Assembly: GCF_026914265.1 (NCBI RefSeq)
Contig: NC_069136.1
Location: 21,172,715 to 21,236,714, forward strand
Reading direction: 5' to 3'
Source of the DNA: Mya arenaria
Lineage: Eukaryota; Mollusca; Bivalvia; Myida; Myidae
DNA: 64,000 nt
This document shows, in pieces, positions 26,101 through 37,600 of this stretch. The stretch's first letter is position 1; every line of letters begins with the position of its first letter. The position numbers and the translations under genes were made by a program. Below the pieces are notes generated by a model. The model made no database searches. It was not told the DNA's origin and worked only from the letters and a program-made list of their open reading frames with translations.

Positions 26101-27611
26101 AATTATCACCTTAAATAAGGGTTGAAAGTTGAAATAGACTTAGTTAAGACTGACTCATATAGTTTTGAAGTTATGTTAACCTGAAGTTAACTATGTTGAC
26201 CGGAGGGAATGTAGAAAAGTTTCGCCATGTTCGCCATGTTAGTATGTAACGTTGAAAGACACTATAGATGTAAAATTGATGTTTATTTATATTTGATCAG
26301 ATAAGTGATTTTAGATTTTAAAAAGAAAAAACAATAGTTGGAAATGGTTTACACCTAATGAAGTAGTTAGAAGTTGTAAGAAAGAATCTTTTAGTAATTA
26401 TGTTTATGGTTTTATAAGTTAATCATTGTTTTCAAATACAATCATTTTAATGATTAGAAGACAAAAGAGTCAGGAGGACAATTTATATATATTAGCAGGT
26501 GTTTTTTTTATAAAAGACCGCTCGGATATCATTAAAAACAATAGCTAGATAGTACGAATATAATGTCGAAAGCCGCACAGAAGAACCTTTCAGATATTCT
26601 GGTGCAGTTTATCAGTTCACCTAACATCAAATTATTAAAACTAGAAGAGTAATCGCTACATGTTTTGGAAACAGGACGGGAGATTGTTTTAGTAGGTGAA
26701 AGAAGTTCTTTACAGTTTTACCAAAACAAACGTTGGGTAAAAAAAACAATGGCTTCTTATCAAATGAATGCTTTGTTGATCTGTGTATGAATTATGATTC
26801 CATCCAGCTTAGCTATAACAACATCGGAATATATCATTTGCCACAAACATTAAATTATTTCAATGCAATGCATAGCTAATTACCTCAATTAATGTCACGG
26901 AATTAAGTTAAACACAATGTCATACCTTTTTCTCACTCTCTTCAATGTTTCCGAAGCCTCATTTCAGTAGTTTTCGATTGTATAAGTTATTGATTATTTG
27001 GATGCTCAAATCGAAATTGAACGTTCAAGCCTAACACAGTGAAAAGTAAGTAAAGATCGGATACCCCCAAAAATACAGTATTGATTGACTTGGCTCAACC
27101 CACAACACCAATGATCGGGTCTTACCTCATCGACAAGGTTGACAATAAATTAATAATAACATTGCATTAGTGACAAGATTGACAATAAATAGTCAAATAT
27201 CTACATTATATTGAATTATGGGGATGTTTTGACAGACCAGACCAGGAGTTTTATTGGTGGTACTTAGTACAAAACTGGAATATCACACCTTAAACTGCAT
27301 GTAAGAACTGGTATACAGACCGGGAATAACAAAGCCTATACATGAAACATTATTATAGAAAAGATCAGCACTTTAGCATGTCAATCATTTTCATTTACTG
27401 CATAAAACGTCTTCTACCTTTTGAACATAATTTTGATATGCTAGCAGAATAGTGATCATTAACTCCAGATTACCTTTATTCTGTCGATTAAGATTTGATC
27501 TTCGGCCACACGATCTTGAATGGCGACGTATATCCCTTCATATTTATTGTCTTTTAATGTGACACCATAACAAACCCCGAAGAAGGAAGTCAGAAAAAGC
27601 AACATACGCAT
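6989..27611 (-). CDS. CLCA: CLCA-family gene, copy 1 (partial in window; damaged)
   Basis: Same gene as copy 2, with the final tail exon beyond the window's left edge. Exons: 27611-27474, 22554-22408, 19810-19684, 18595-18478, 18151-17980, 17732-17594, 16829-16717, 16312-16186, 11949-11840, 11488-11192, 10152-9940, 9537-9295, 9060-8917, 8317-8111, 7586-7338, 7195-6989. The leader is MRMLLFLTSFFGVCYG; the zinc motif is HEWAQ; MIDAS reads DTSSSM, keeping DxSxS. Two lesions are visible. The exon 3 donor reads CACG|ATAAG where copies 2 and 3 have G|GTAAG, and exon 12 lacks one base near 9514 compared with copy 2, shifting the frame. All other exons are open. It may be a young pseudogene or carry sequencing errors. 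Introns 1, 2 and 8 are enlarged by repeats. Confidence 0.82.
8369..8710 (+). mobile_element. TTAA MITE family B, copy 1 (degraded)
   Basis: Non-coding element of about 340 bp in intron 13 of copy 1, matching the element at 17003-17367 throughout (AATAATGCATTTATGGAAAA, GTAGAAATACCGT, TTCATAAGAACCATTG). Ends are degraded. Confidence 0.75.
10430..11030 (+). repeat. Bivalve-type dispersed repeat with internal tandem units, intron 10 of copy 1
   Basis: About three diverged units of about 160 bp with the recurring phrases GGGCAATAACTC, GCACTGCACTTC, ATGAGATCTATCTG, CAGTTTGAAGTCAATA and AGTTATGC, ending GCCCGGACACAAACACGC. I recognise this phrase set as a common bivalve repeat; the element class is uncertain (non-autonomous, possibly Helitron-related). 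Confidence 0.65.
12220..16115 (+). mobile_element. DIRS-like (tyrosine-recombinase class) retroelement fossil
   Basis: Insertion of about 3.9 kb in intron 8 of CLCA copy 1. Its limits come from comparison with the 403-bp intron 8 of copy 2. Parts in order: a gag-like region from about 12660 to 13400, then reverse transcriptase from about 14100, with a CRIPV and RDFLKYGFPIG stretch, a YGDD active-site motif near 14875 and an RELKSLIGKFNFV thumb region near 15045. RNase H follows around 15200-15390 (STDACMSGCG, HTEFP). These stretches match the DIRS/Ngaro type. I see no tyrosine recombinase and no clear terminal repeats. The element is broken, with roughly ten or more disruptions, and appears old. 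Family assignment is moderately sure. Confidence 0.72.
17003..17367 (+). mobile_element. TTAA MITE family B, copy 2
   Basis: 365 bp with inverted ends AGTGTCACTCTTATTC and, reverse complemented, AGATGCACTGTTACTC. Flanked by TTAA at 16999-17002 and 17368-17371. No coding capacity. In intron 6 of CLCA copy 1. The TTAA target and AG-TGCAC-type ends suggest piggyBac-driven mobility. Confidence 0.82.
19256..19487. repeat. 31-bp tandem repeat, intron 3 of copy 1
   Basis: Seven to eight imperfect units with core ATCGACATCGATTACTTT and CTATCTTGTA. The core holds the palindrome ATCGAT. Copy 1 only. Confidence 0.88.
20165..20196. repeat. (CAT)n microsatellite, intron 2 of copy 1
   Basis: About 11 perfect trinucleotides. 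The same intron position carries the repeat in copy 2 (40884-40927) and copy 3 (59931-60038). Confidence 0.95.
20634..21517 (+). repeat. 207-bp tandem repeat, intron 2 of copy 1
   Basis: About 4.3 units; the marker AGACTAGATCGCAATG recurs at 20642, 20849, 21056, 21263 and 21470, exactly 207 bp apart. Units are about 97% alike, with the last more diverged. The length is a multiple of 3, so open frames run through on both strands. No homology to a known domain. Not present in copies 2 or 3. Confidence 0.92.
22555..27473. other. Intron 1 of CLCA copy 1: no gene seen
   Basis: 4.9 kb of AT-rich sequence containing the hAT-like MITE at 23959-24321. The rest shows no coding stretch with motif support and no array. 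It is more than twice the length of intron 1 in copies 2 and 3 (about 2.1 kb) and does not align to them by eye. Confidence 0.6.
23959..24321. mobile_element. hAT-like MITE with 7-bp target duplication
   Basis: 363 bp in intron 1 of copy 1. Ends AGAGGCGTAGCCAGG and (reverse complement) AGGGGCATAGCCAGC are inverted repeats. The flanks GCTTATC at 23952-23958 and 24322-24328 match exactly. It includes a G-rich stretch near 24030. No coding capacity. hAT assignment is tentative: those duplications are usually 8 bp, and the eighth base differs here. Confidence 0.72.
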
Positions 27612-27664
27612 AATGAAGCGATATTCTGTCCAAAATTATTGCAAGACACGATCACATTTTTCCT

Positions 27665-27690
27665 AGAGCGTTAAAATATTGGTATAACAT
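27665..27690 (-). promoter_or_regulatory. Candidate core promoter box, copy 1
   Basis: The sense-strand block TTATACCAATATTTTAACGC lies about 60-75 bp upstream of the ATG and is kept upstream of all four first exons in this window, where other flanking bases differ. It is TATA-like in position and content. Inferred from conservation only. Confidence 0.5.
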
Positions 27691-28677
27691 CACACGAACA
27701 CTCGCACATCATACCAAGGCTGCAATTTAAGTTTACATTGAAAATAGGAGCAATGCATGAATATATTGGAAACAGACATTCTGGAAATAGTTTTTTTAAT
27801 GAGATTTCATTTTTGTGCAGTACGTTCTGACCATGTTTATGAGTTATGAAGATCGCTACGAAAATTAATAAAAACGATTAAATTGTATCCAGATGTATTT
27901 AATCAGCCTCAAGCTGTTGGCGCTCGAGCAGTAATACAAAACTGTTTAAATGATCTTTAAAGTATTTCCACGCAGCAATATATCCCCTTCGTTTTTTGGT
28001 TTGAGTAATTTAACGTCTGGAACTACTTGCTTTCTTTTTGAGGTATGTCAGCTGCCTTGAAAAGCAGACACACGAGCGAACTACCTGATAACGAAACTTG
28101 CAAAATATCATTCAAAACCGCATTAATGTCTTCAGATATAATAAATCATGTAAAAACACGGAAATACATACAATAATGCAATGTACACATCATATAATGG
28201 TACCCAAATTTGGAAAAACTTTGTGTTTAAGAACTATTCAATGGGATGCAACGATCCAGAAGCATTTCGTTATGGTCCGATACCGTGCCCGATATCACCG
28301 GAAACGCATATTCGGTGTGCAAGAAAATGCAATCTATTACGCAACTCAATTACATTGTGTTGATGTGACCACATATTTATATTTCACATATTCGTTTTGA
28401 TTTGTCATGTCTTCGACAAATAAAAAAAGGTGGCTTAAGAAATAACAAACGGTTCCTAGAACGAACGGCAATTATAATGAGATTAAAGAAATAGATTAGT
28501 GATGTTAAACTAAAAGTTACCTTAATTATGTATATTTATATTACATGCAAAAACACAGAAACAAGTTCAGTAGCCAAAAGTTTAAAACATCACAAACTAG
28601 ACACATGGAACGACAGCACAAAACTCCATAAACAACACAGTGCATATATACTATTTAAAAACAACAAGGTATGTCTG

Positions 28678-28992
28678 TCAAGGATTGTTAGGTACCGCCT
28701 TGGAACGGTCAGTAAACTGTAAATTTACTGGGGGTTTAAACCAGTCTGTGTGCACAACCTCACTCTTATCCCAACAATCCCGAATAAAGTCATAACGTAA
28801 ATGTGTGACCGTCATCGAATTTCCAGGTGTTTCTTACAAAATTTGCCCTAATAGTTATTGCCATAATCTCGTTTAAAATAGTAATTCTTTAATTGTCTAT
28901 TCATTTACCACAAAGCTAAGTGTGTTTATCAAGGATTGTTAGGTACCGCCTTGGAACGGTCAGTTAAATGTAAATTTACTGGGGGGTTAAAC
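28678..28992 (+). repeat. Pair of 63-bp direct repeats about 250 bp apart
   Basis: TCAAGGATTGTTAGGTACCG and about 43 following bases occur at 28678-28741 and again at 28929-28992, differing at a few positions. The spacing and paired form could be the terminal repeats of a small element or two copies of a short repeat. No coding content. Confidence 0.6.
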
Positions 28993-30662
28993 TTGATGTT
29001 ACTAGAGAAACAGTCAGTAAAAAGGGTTAGCAGTACTGAAGCACAAATATAACTTTTAATAGAGTGATATATTTCAACACGTAAAATAAGACTCCATTTT
29101 TATTGTAAGTACTGATTAACAGTTCAACGACGCGGTTTTGTACTTCTCCCAATTTGTTATCAGTTTGCATTTATTTGTAAATAGTTTGTATTCCCAAAAG
29201 ATGCATTGGGCATGTTCAAGTTCCTAATACGGATGACTTACTAATGGTGCTTTAAGATGACCAACATTTCCCCATGGGAAATTTACCAACTTTCCCGCAG
29301 GGGGTAGTTCTCATATGGAAATAGTCAATAGTTTATGTTGAAAGTACCACGTGATTTTAATAAAGCTTTTACTACAGACGTATTATTCAAAGAACTGGAT
29401 TTAAGCTTCTATCATTCTCTAACTGATACAATGTTGTAAAACGTTCGGGAAATGAACTAACATTTCGTGGGTCTTAGTATAAGTTTGAATCAATGTGTTT
29501 AATATTCTAAACTTCAAAGAATCAGCTGTTTATTTAGTGCGTAGCATTTGATTTGTTTATAGGATCGGTCACGAGTCATCATACAATACACAACTTTATT
29601 TACGGATTCCAGTAAATTATTATCATTGACATGTTTCATGTATTTTAATCACATGCAAGATGCAAGTCCCGGCCAAAGAGAATGAAAAAGACTAACCTGT
29701 TTCACCTGCGCTATGATTATCTGATTTTTTTGTGCGTGCTACATACATTACAGACATGATTTACCCTGAAGAATTTAAAACACTTAACTTGATCTTCTCT
29801 CTTATATGATTATGTATTATTCGGTCCTTCCCAAATGCGGCCATAATAACCAACGCATAATATAATTTTCAAACAAATACATTGTTCTCAGTGCATACTC
29901 CTTTACTCAATCAGTTACCATCCCATCTTTATCAAACTAAGTAGCAATGTGTATGGTCATTTATAATTTCCATAAACTGCGATATTGCAACATCCAATTT
30001 GTCCGTTTTGAGTTAAAGTTCTTGCATTTTAATTTTAACCACCTCTACGTATATTACGTTTTATGCTAAAACTAACTTCATCATGCTAAAAAAAGAAACA
30101 TTCCGCTCTAGCTGCATCTGTCACACTCATAATAAATATTTGTTTAATCATTTTCTTTCTAGAACGTGGGCGCTACAAGCAGACGACATTCTCACTTCCG
30201 AAATTCGTGTATGTTTGTTTTGCTGCTGAATAAGATAGACAGGCATATAGACTAACAGACAAATTGTTTATTTCTGACCAGTACAATGAATGTGCGATTC
30301 TGTTTCTGCAACCCGCAGCCACTTCCGCTGTGTTTTCACAATATATCATCCTTGGATTGACAGTGTATTTGTAGAAACTTTGACATATTAACAAAATCAT
30401 CTTATTGATTTAATGAAGAAAAACATTGACGAATATCTCGTGAAGGGCGAACATGTTTGGTTTAATCAAAAAGTAAAAAAGCTAACTCCGTATATATTTT
30501 TGCATTTTTATTTTGTAAATGTATCCTTTGATATGTCTTGTATTCCATCTTTAATTAGTGTTCACTGTTTCAAATTCGATTTCATTTTTTCTCGCGCTTT
30601 TACTTTGCGCGTGTACAACCTCCAAAACTCAATTTGCATGTAAACAAACGTGAACACATGCT

Positions 30663-30668
30663 TTTATT
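30663..30668 (-). terminator. Candidate polyadenylation signal, copy 2
   Basis: AATAAA in sense orientation about 310 bp after the stop codon. The hexamer and its surroundings are kept in copy 3 (49316-49321), which supports but does not prove use. Confidence 0.4.
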
Positions 30669-30976
30669 TCAAATAAATATTATGGTTAAAACATGTTAAC
30701 TTTTGAAGATGTATGTGAGGAAAACATGCGAATATCAAAAACATGTCAATAAAACATAAACATATATTAAACTGTATTTTGAGCAGGAACACAGAAATAC
30801 GTAAAATATACAAAACGTAATTGCGTATCATCCTACAGATTGTCTATAACGCTTCATATGTTACATTCAAAATGATAACACTAAAGTTTATGAAAATTCA
30901 AATGACGTTAATAAACCACCAATTGAACATGACTTCGGTATCCCTTGTAGACGTATGCTGTTTGTGTGTGATGGTT

Positions 30977-31659
30977 TTATACTCGATTGTCTTCAGAGAA
31001 TGTCGGATTGTCGCCGGTTTCTGAAAACAGTACATGTAACATAACAACACGAACATTCAATTAAACATAGCGCCACGATTCAAATAAATATATCGATGTA
31101 TAACTTTTCAATTTAACATTATTTTAGAACAAAATATTCAAATTCCACATAACATTACTTAGTACAATTTAATTGCAAGACATTTCAATTAAACGTCGAT
31201 ATTCATTAGCAACAGAATGCTTTAATATTAATATTAATATTAATTTCAAGAAGGTCTGCATTAACCTTGTGCATCTCAACAGGGTCTTTGTAAACCTTGT
31301 ACCCCACAACAGGGTCATCGATAACCTTGTGACTCTCAACCGAGTCTTTATTAACCTTGTGCCTCTCAACAGGGTCAACGTCTACCTTGTGCATCTCAAA
31401 AGCGTGTTCGTTAACAAAAAATACTTGCAAAAATGTGTGCACAAACCTTCCTTTCGTGGATTTCGGATGTAGTATGAGTTTTTCAGTTTATGCCTTCTTA
31501 GATTTATAACGACGCACGTTGCAATGATGATAATAACCGGTACTGCTGTTCCGATAACAACACCAATGATAAAACCCACGTTGGTTTTATCATCATCTAT
31601 GATAGAAGGAGGAGGACTGTACGTATGATTTGTTCTTCCGTTGAAGGAAATGTTAAATC
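30977..31659 (-). other. Copy 2 exons 16-17: TM helix and cytoplasmic tail, split by minisatellite intron
   Basis: Exon 16 (31659-31447) encodes a stalk with NHT and NIS glycosylation sequons, then a TM helix at about residues 870-895 (core GFIIGVVIGTAVPVIIIIA) and a basic stop-transfer NLRRHKLK. It ends GAAG|GTTTGTGC in phase 1. Exon 17 (31020-30977) starts after CTGTTTTCAG and completes the frame with ETGDNPTFSEDNRV then TAA. Copy 3's exon 17 reads on for about 23 more codons. The last intron (31021-31446) contains the 30-bp repeat. Confidence 0.85.
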
Positions 31660-34600
31660 CTGTGAAAGGAAAAAAGCGGTTGTCTAAAACTATTGCGCTT
31701 TGGAAACATTTATGTCTTCTGATGCCAGGTTTTGTCAGTTTCTATATCTTCCTTACGTACATAAATTACGACTTAATTGTACTTTATCTTACCGTCATAC
31801 TTACCATTTGCTATTACTATTGACACAATATTAGACATAGCTCCCTCATTTCCAACCTCATCCAAAGCTCTAATGCCCAAAAAGGCTGTCTCGTTAAATT
31901 CTTTTTCAGCTGTTACAGAAATATCGACAGTCTCGTCTTCGCCTGAGTCTCTAGGGTAAAGGTTATGTTGACCAATGTCCAGAGCTTGCGCATTTCCAAA
32001 ATTATTTAACAAACTGTCTAAGTCGTTTGCATAGCGGAGTTTATAAGTTGTTGCTGAAATAAAAAGGTAACTAATTATCCAACTTCATTGTCATTTTAAT
32101 ACTCGTTTTACACTTTCTTAAATTCAAAGAAATTACGTTAAGTAGAAATGATTTAAATTGACCTCAAATAAAGTATTCAGTGGACAACACTTATTCATGT
32201 GTTATGTCAATGTGAGCCTATAAATGCGTTCATGTTACCACTTGGAATGCGATGAAAAAGGGCCATGGTGCGTTATTATACAGCATTATTGTAAAGTTGA
32301 ACATTTTAAGGGTTCCTGCTGTTGTTACCAAGGTAAATAAGGTGAACATGCCAAATATCATATATTTAACAAACATACCGTGTCATCATCTAATGCATAT
32401 ATTGCGGTTTCTGTGTGTGATTTTCTACTCTAAATGTTATGTACGTTTCATACAAATTGACATTTGTTTAATTAAATATTTTAACAACAAAATGATCAAG
32501 ATTGGTCGTTCTTAGTGTGGGCGTTTTGATTAGCTTACAAAGATATACAAGCATGGTACCTTGGCCAGTGTATCTGTCGTCACCTGTTGCTGTCCAGCGT
32601 ATTGTAAAATGTCGGGTGTTTCCATTCGTTTCCACATCTTCTATTCTGAGATCAGTAATCTTTCCCGGGGAAGTAGTATCCCCTATTGTTGTTGGAGATA
32701 AATTTGCATCCTCAACAAGTGAAAACCTTTCAAAACTTTCCTCAATGACAATTTCTTCAAAAGCCTCTGAATAATAAATTTCACTAGTTGAAACATAATC
32801 ATAGTACGTTTAATTTACAATTTGATAACATGAATACAACACAATTACGGATAGCGTTGGAACTGAAAAATCTATTAGGGGAGGCCTATTCATGTTGAGA
32901 TAAAAGGGCATAACTGTCCGCATAACAATACTATTTGAACGTAAAAGACTCACACTACAATCCAAATAGGACATTTTACGATTGGAACACAAAGTGCCAC
33001 TAAGTCAATGTGCCGTTTGTATAACCTGTTTATAAATGAGTTGAGTGATTACCTGGGTTTAATGTTGCGGCTCCGACAATGCCAGTCACAATAATGATTG
33101 AATTTGCCTTCACAGTGACGCGGGTTTCACTCCGGCCTTCTTTGGGACATTTTAACTGTCCTGTATAAGTTCCGTCGCCTGCTGTAATGTCTTTACCTAA
33201 ATAAGTTAGTAGGTATGTAATTTGAGCTTCAAATGAATCATTGGGACGAATAAAATATTCTTCACAATAATAAACCACTTAGGCTTGTGTAAACAGGTAA
33301 AATGCTTAGAATTGTAACCTATTCCATTGTCCCGTAAAATTACAAAACATGATCCAGACGTGGCGACGACGTTTGCATTCAAAACAGGAGCATTCCCCTT
33401 CAATACGTCCGTATAAACCACGTCGTCGGAGAAACGAGTCGTTACGGTAACTTGATGGTTATCCTTTGATTTAGATTTCACATCGTACTCCCAATTTATA
33501 GCTGTGTCAGGCTTTGTTTTGACAACAACAAAATATGTCCCTTTCTGAAAATATATAATATAGACACATAACGACGGCTCCTTGGGATGATTTAACAATA
33601 TTATTTCGTTGAAACTATGTGTAAGTTTAATGCAGACTTTCGCCTCGTCCTGTTCCTTAACGTTTCGCAACGGAACTTGGTCTTAACCTTATTTCTTTTC
33701 GAAATATTGTAAACATGTACGTATCATTTATAGCAAAACCTCTGAAGTTAAGCGAAAGCCTAGAAATTAATGCCGTTACTTAAGCTATTAGAAATTCAAA
33801 CAATAAAAACAGTTGACATGCATCACATTTGGTATTGTAAATACTTATGAAATAGTCCTCTACTGAAACAAGAACAAAGATAATATTACTTTGTATAAAA
33901 AGTAAGTCAATAAATGCATTATAGAAAGTTGAACTTACCCTTAATTTTCCAGTCAACCGTGCCATAATCGGTGTCTCACTTATATTTAAACTTTTCTCAA
34001 GAAAGCCCTCCTCTCTTCTTAGTTCAAAGTCAAAGTTTAGGCCAGGGTTGCTTGGAAATATGACAACTGTTGTGTTTAAACCCAGCCCATCATCGATAGT
34101 GAAATAAAAATTCAACACGCTGCTGTTCTTTAACGTCCCTGATCTCATCTACAAGACACAATGATTTTAAATCTAAAACAAACCATTGCAGCACAAGTTC
34201 GTACCCCATGCAATGTATGCGTCACATTATAGAATTTCTTATAATCAAAATGTATGTAAAATGGATGTTTAAATCTTAAATTGTAAATAAGTATTCAATG
34301 CTAATTCCTTGCGTTTAAACAGCAAATGAGCGTTTAGATCACTTGTGCAACAATATAAGTGTTGCTCCAAATGGGTATTAGTACGTATGCGTGTACATGC
34401 GGACTAACTTTATTGTGTTGCGTTAACCGTGTCTGCATGCAAAACACATTTTAAGAATGGCTCATACAAAGACCAGAGGATATTTGTTTATGGTAGTATC
34501 AAAAATCGTCCATAAACAGTATCACCTTCGCCTTACGACAAAGGATACCACTTTAACAATGGACAATTACTAAATGAATACTGCACCCTGAGTGCTAGTT

Positions 34601-37600
34601 CTAATGCATTGCACTTCTCTTAATGAGATCTATCTGATATGTATTGGCAGTTTGAAGTAAACATGAGATCTATCTGATATGTATAGGCAGTTTGAAGCAA
34701 ACACCTCAACGGCTTCACGTTATGCTCCAGACAAAAATAAATAACTAGTAAAAAAACAAAGATCAATCGATTCAATATACTGCATTCAGAATAATGGTTC
34801 CTGTGCACTGCACTTCTATCTGTATATAAAATTTGAATTAATACCTTAAGGGCATTTTAAGATATGCCCCGAACAAAAATAAGCATAAAAACATTCTGCA
34901 CCATGAGGTATGGTTCTTGTGCACTGCTATAATTTCCAATGATATCTATTTGTATTTGAAGTTTGAAGTACTTGTGAACTTTTCATATTATGCTCTGGAC
35001 AGAATTGCCCGGACGCACACAGGCACTTTCCCCCACATATACACGCGCCTACATTTCTATTCCCTTTCGAAGGTGGCTACTATACAAAGGCAAAGAAAAG
35101 TTATGTATCGAAGTATGAAAGAGCGAGCAGACATAGGATTACGTCGTGTTTTCTCAATTTCTCTATTTACTTTTTTTTTTTTAAATCATACCTCCTCTGA
35201 TTTACATCCGCCCCCGGTTATACTGTTCGACAATGCTTTGGATAAGACAGAAACAAACGTAATAGTTCCTCCAATCTCCAGAAAAAGACTTTTCCCACCA
35301 GTAATTTTCGAAACGTCGGCGAGTCGTACAGAAGACTGGTTTGAGATAGCGACTGTGTGTATGAGTATACCAAGATCTTTCGCTCTGTTTGCTTGCTCTG
35401 TTATTGTTAAATTGTTCGTCGTCTCTTCGCCATCAGACATAAGAATAATCTCAGAATGTTTTGAGGACGTGGGAAAGGTTTTTATGATTTCCTGAAGAAA
35501 AACTATATGTAAGTTGTGGTCTGTAATTTTGTGTTTATATTAGCACCTTAACTAATTTTCGGTTGCCATATTAGTTTTTCTTTACACTTAACATTAATTC
35601 CTTCTTTTTAGAATAGAAACTGCATCTTACTATTGTATAACCAATAATAGGAAAACCCTATTTTTATTTTAAGCACTTTTTTAATTCTTAAAAAACAATT
35701 TATATATATTGCTTATTATGTAATTCATAACGTTTTTGGTCTCTTTCTGACAAACTTATTTAATAATTATACATATAATAGTAATGTTCTGATAAAATCT
35801 TTCTTATAGAACCTCCATTCTCTTACAAAAGCAAGAATGCTTTTAATAATTTAATAGACAAATCAACATTGAGAGATTGAACTCTTACATCTATAGCAAG
35901 CTTCAGTCCACATCCGATACATGTACCGCCATCGGGAATCGTTGGAAGAGCATCAACTAGAACAGCCCTCGTGGCTCCACTATCGACCTTAGTAATAGCT
36001 GTAGAATGAGGGCGGTATTTGTTTTATTTTAAAAAATTTCAGCAATAAATTCGATTTTAAATTTTATGTGTTTATGCCTGGTTGTTAAAGAATAAACATA
36101 GGCTGTTGGCAATACAAATTGTGTTTTTTATGTGTTCAGATATTAAAGTAGACAGTTGTTGGTTGATGTCGTTTCTATTAAGTGTACGTAAAGTCAATGC
36201 ACTTATTCCAGTGCAAAACAGATTCATGGTTGGGAAATTTGATATAATGATCCAATTTAATCTGCGGAATATCTCGTTACAAAATGTTTTCACATTGATC
36301 TTCATATGAAAAAAATAAGGCTGATTCATTATGATCAGATTGGGTGAAATCGTACAACATGTTCAAAACCATAACAACGAAACCTAAAAGATGCACTTCA
36401 CCTTTCTTGACAGATGCGCTTGAATCAAACCACACGATTCCGAGGTAGCTATCGGCACAAATCTCCTCTTCACTTTCTATTATGTATTTTCCAGTTTCAT
36501 GCAAGCGTACTATCCTCATTGGTGTGTCCTGTATGAAAAGATATACCCATTTTTGGCAATGGCCACATACAGCACGAGTCTCAAATCGACTGTCATTTAG
36601 TGTTTTATTCTTATTAGTTATTTAGAAAATTAGTGCTACTAAAAAAGGGGGCATACATTTTTTAAACTGTTTATCCCATCAGGCTGGGCAAAGGACACAC
36701 CCTGAGGATATTGATAAAAATATCTTATGTTATCTTAAACCTGCTCCTGGTGTATAGAGATTTGCCAAAATCACTGGTATGGGAAATGTTTGGTGTATAT
36801 AAATCTTAATCAGTTAAACCAGCTAGATATGTAACTGTGACTGCGGTCTGACCTGGTCTGTCGAAAATTCAAAACCCCAATGTTATAATCTAACCCTCTT
36901 TCTAACGTCCCCTTTGTACCAATAAACTCGTGCAAAAACATGTAATGAATTATGTTTAACAACGGGAATCTAATATAGACCTCATACCAATTCCATACTG
37001 CCAGATTTATCCAGGACAAACACCTTTCTGCTCTTTGTTTCTTGTGAAACGGTGAATACTGGTGTAGTGTCGGTGTGTATGGGGAGACGTTCACTGTGGA
37101 CTACAATTAAAACGAATAGCATTTTAAACATTACCCTTGTATTTTCTGCAAAGAAAATGTGGAGTTTATAATGCAAAATTCACATTGCTTTGAAACGACA
37201 TTGTTTATTCGATTGATGCTATTTCATATTGCAAGCTCGATACCATTTGCCAATTGTTCACGACGTTGTATGTATCGTTTGTTTTATTTCTCAATGTTAA
37301 ACGCCGAAACAAACCTTACTTTCCTTACTTTCACCTTACATTGTATACAGTCAAAACTCAAAATAAGTATAATCGACAGAGAAATCCCTAATGTGCTTCA
37401 TGGAAATTATTATTTAGACTAGGTCATTCAAGATCGCATGAATGACCCTCGAAATGACCTTCAATCAGTAAATTGTGATATACCTCCAGTAAAATCAGAA
37501 TGTTCCCTCATGACAGCCCACACGCTCTTGTGGTCACAGTACAGGTTCTGCTTGTTTGTTGCAAGTCTGTTGTGTCTTTTCGCTGCAGGTGTACCTTCGC

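Larger units (their letters stand above)
27612..30976. other. Spacer between copies 1 and 2: promoter side and 3' side, no other gene
   Basis: The part near 28020-28500 is related to sequence upstream of copy 2 (near 44260-44340 and 46880-47020). The part from about 29060 to 30970 is related to 47990-49550, the spacer before copy 3's last exon. Contains the 63-bp direct repeats. The open stretch at 30173-30400 (minus strand) belongs to this duplicated spacer and shows no domain. Confidence 0.6.

Noticed and set aside
30173-30400. Small minus-strand protein upstream of copy 1
   Set aside because: Part of the spacer duplicated at about 48780-49010, without any recognisable domain.
34148-34148. 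Start codon of a separate gene at exon 11 (ATGAGATCAGGG)
   Set aside because: This ATG directly follows a TTGTAG acceptor in all copies that have it and continues the phase-0 frame from exon 10.
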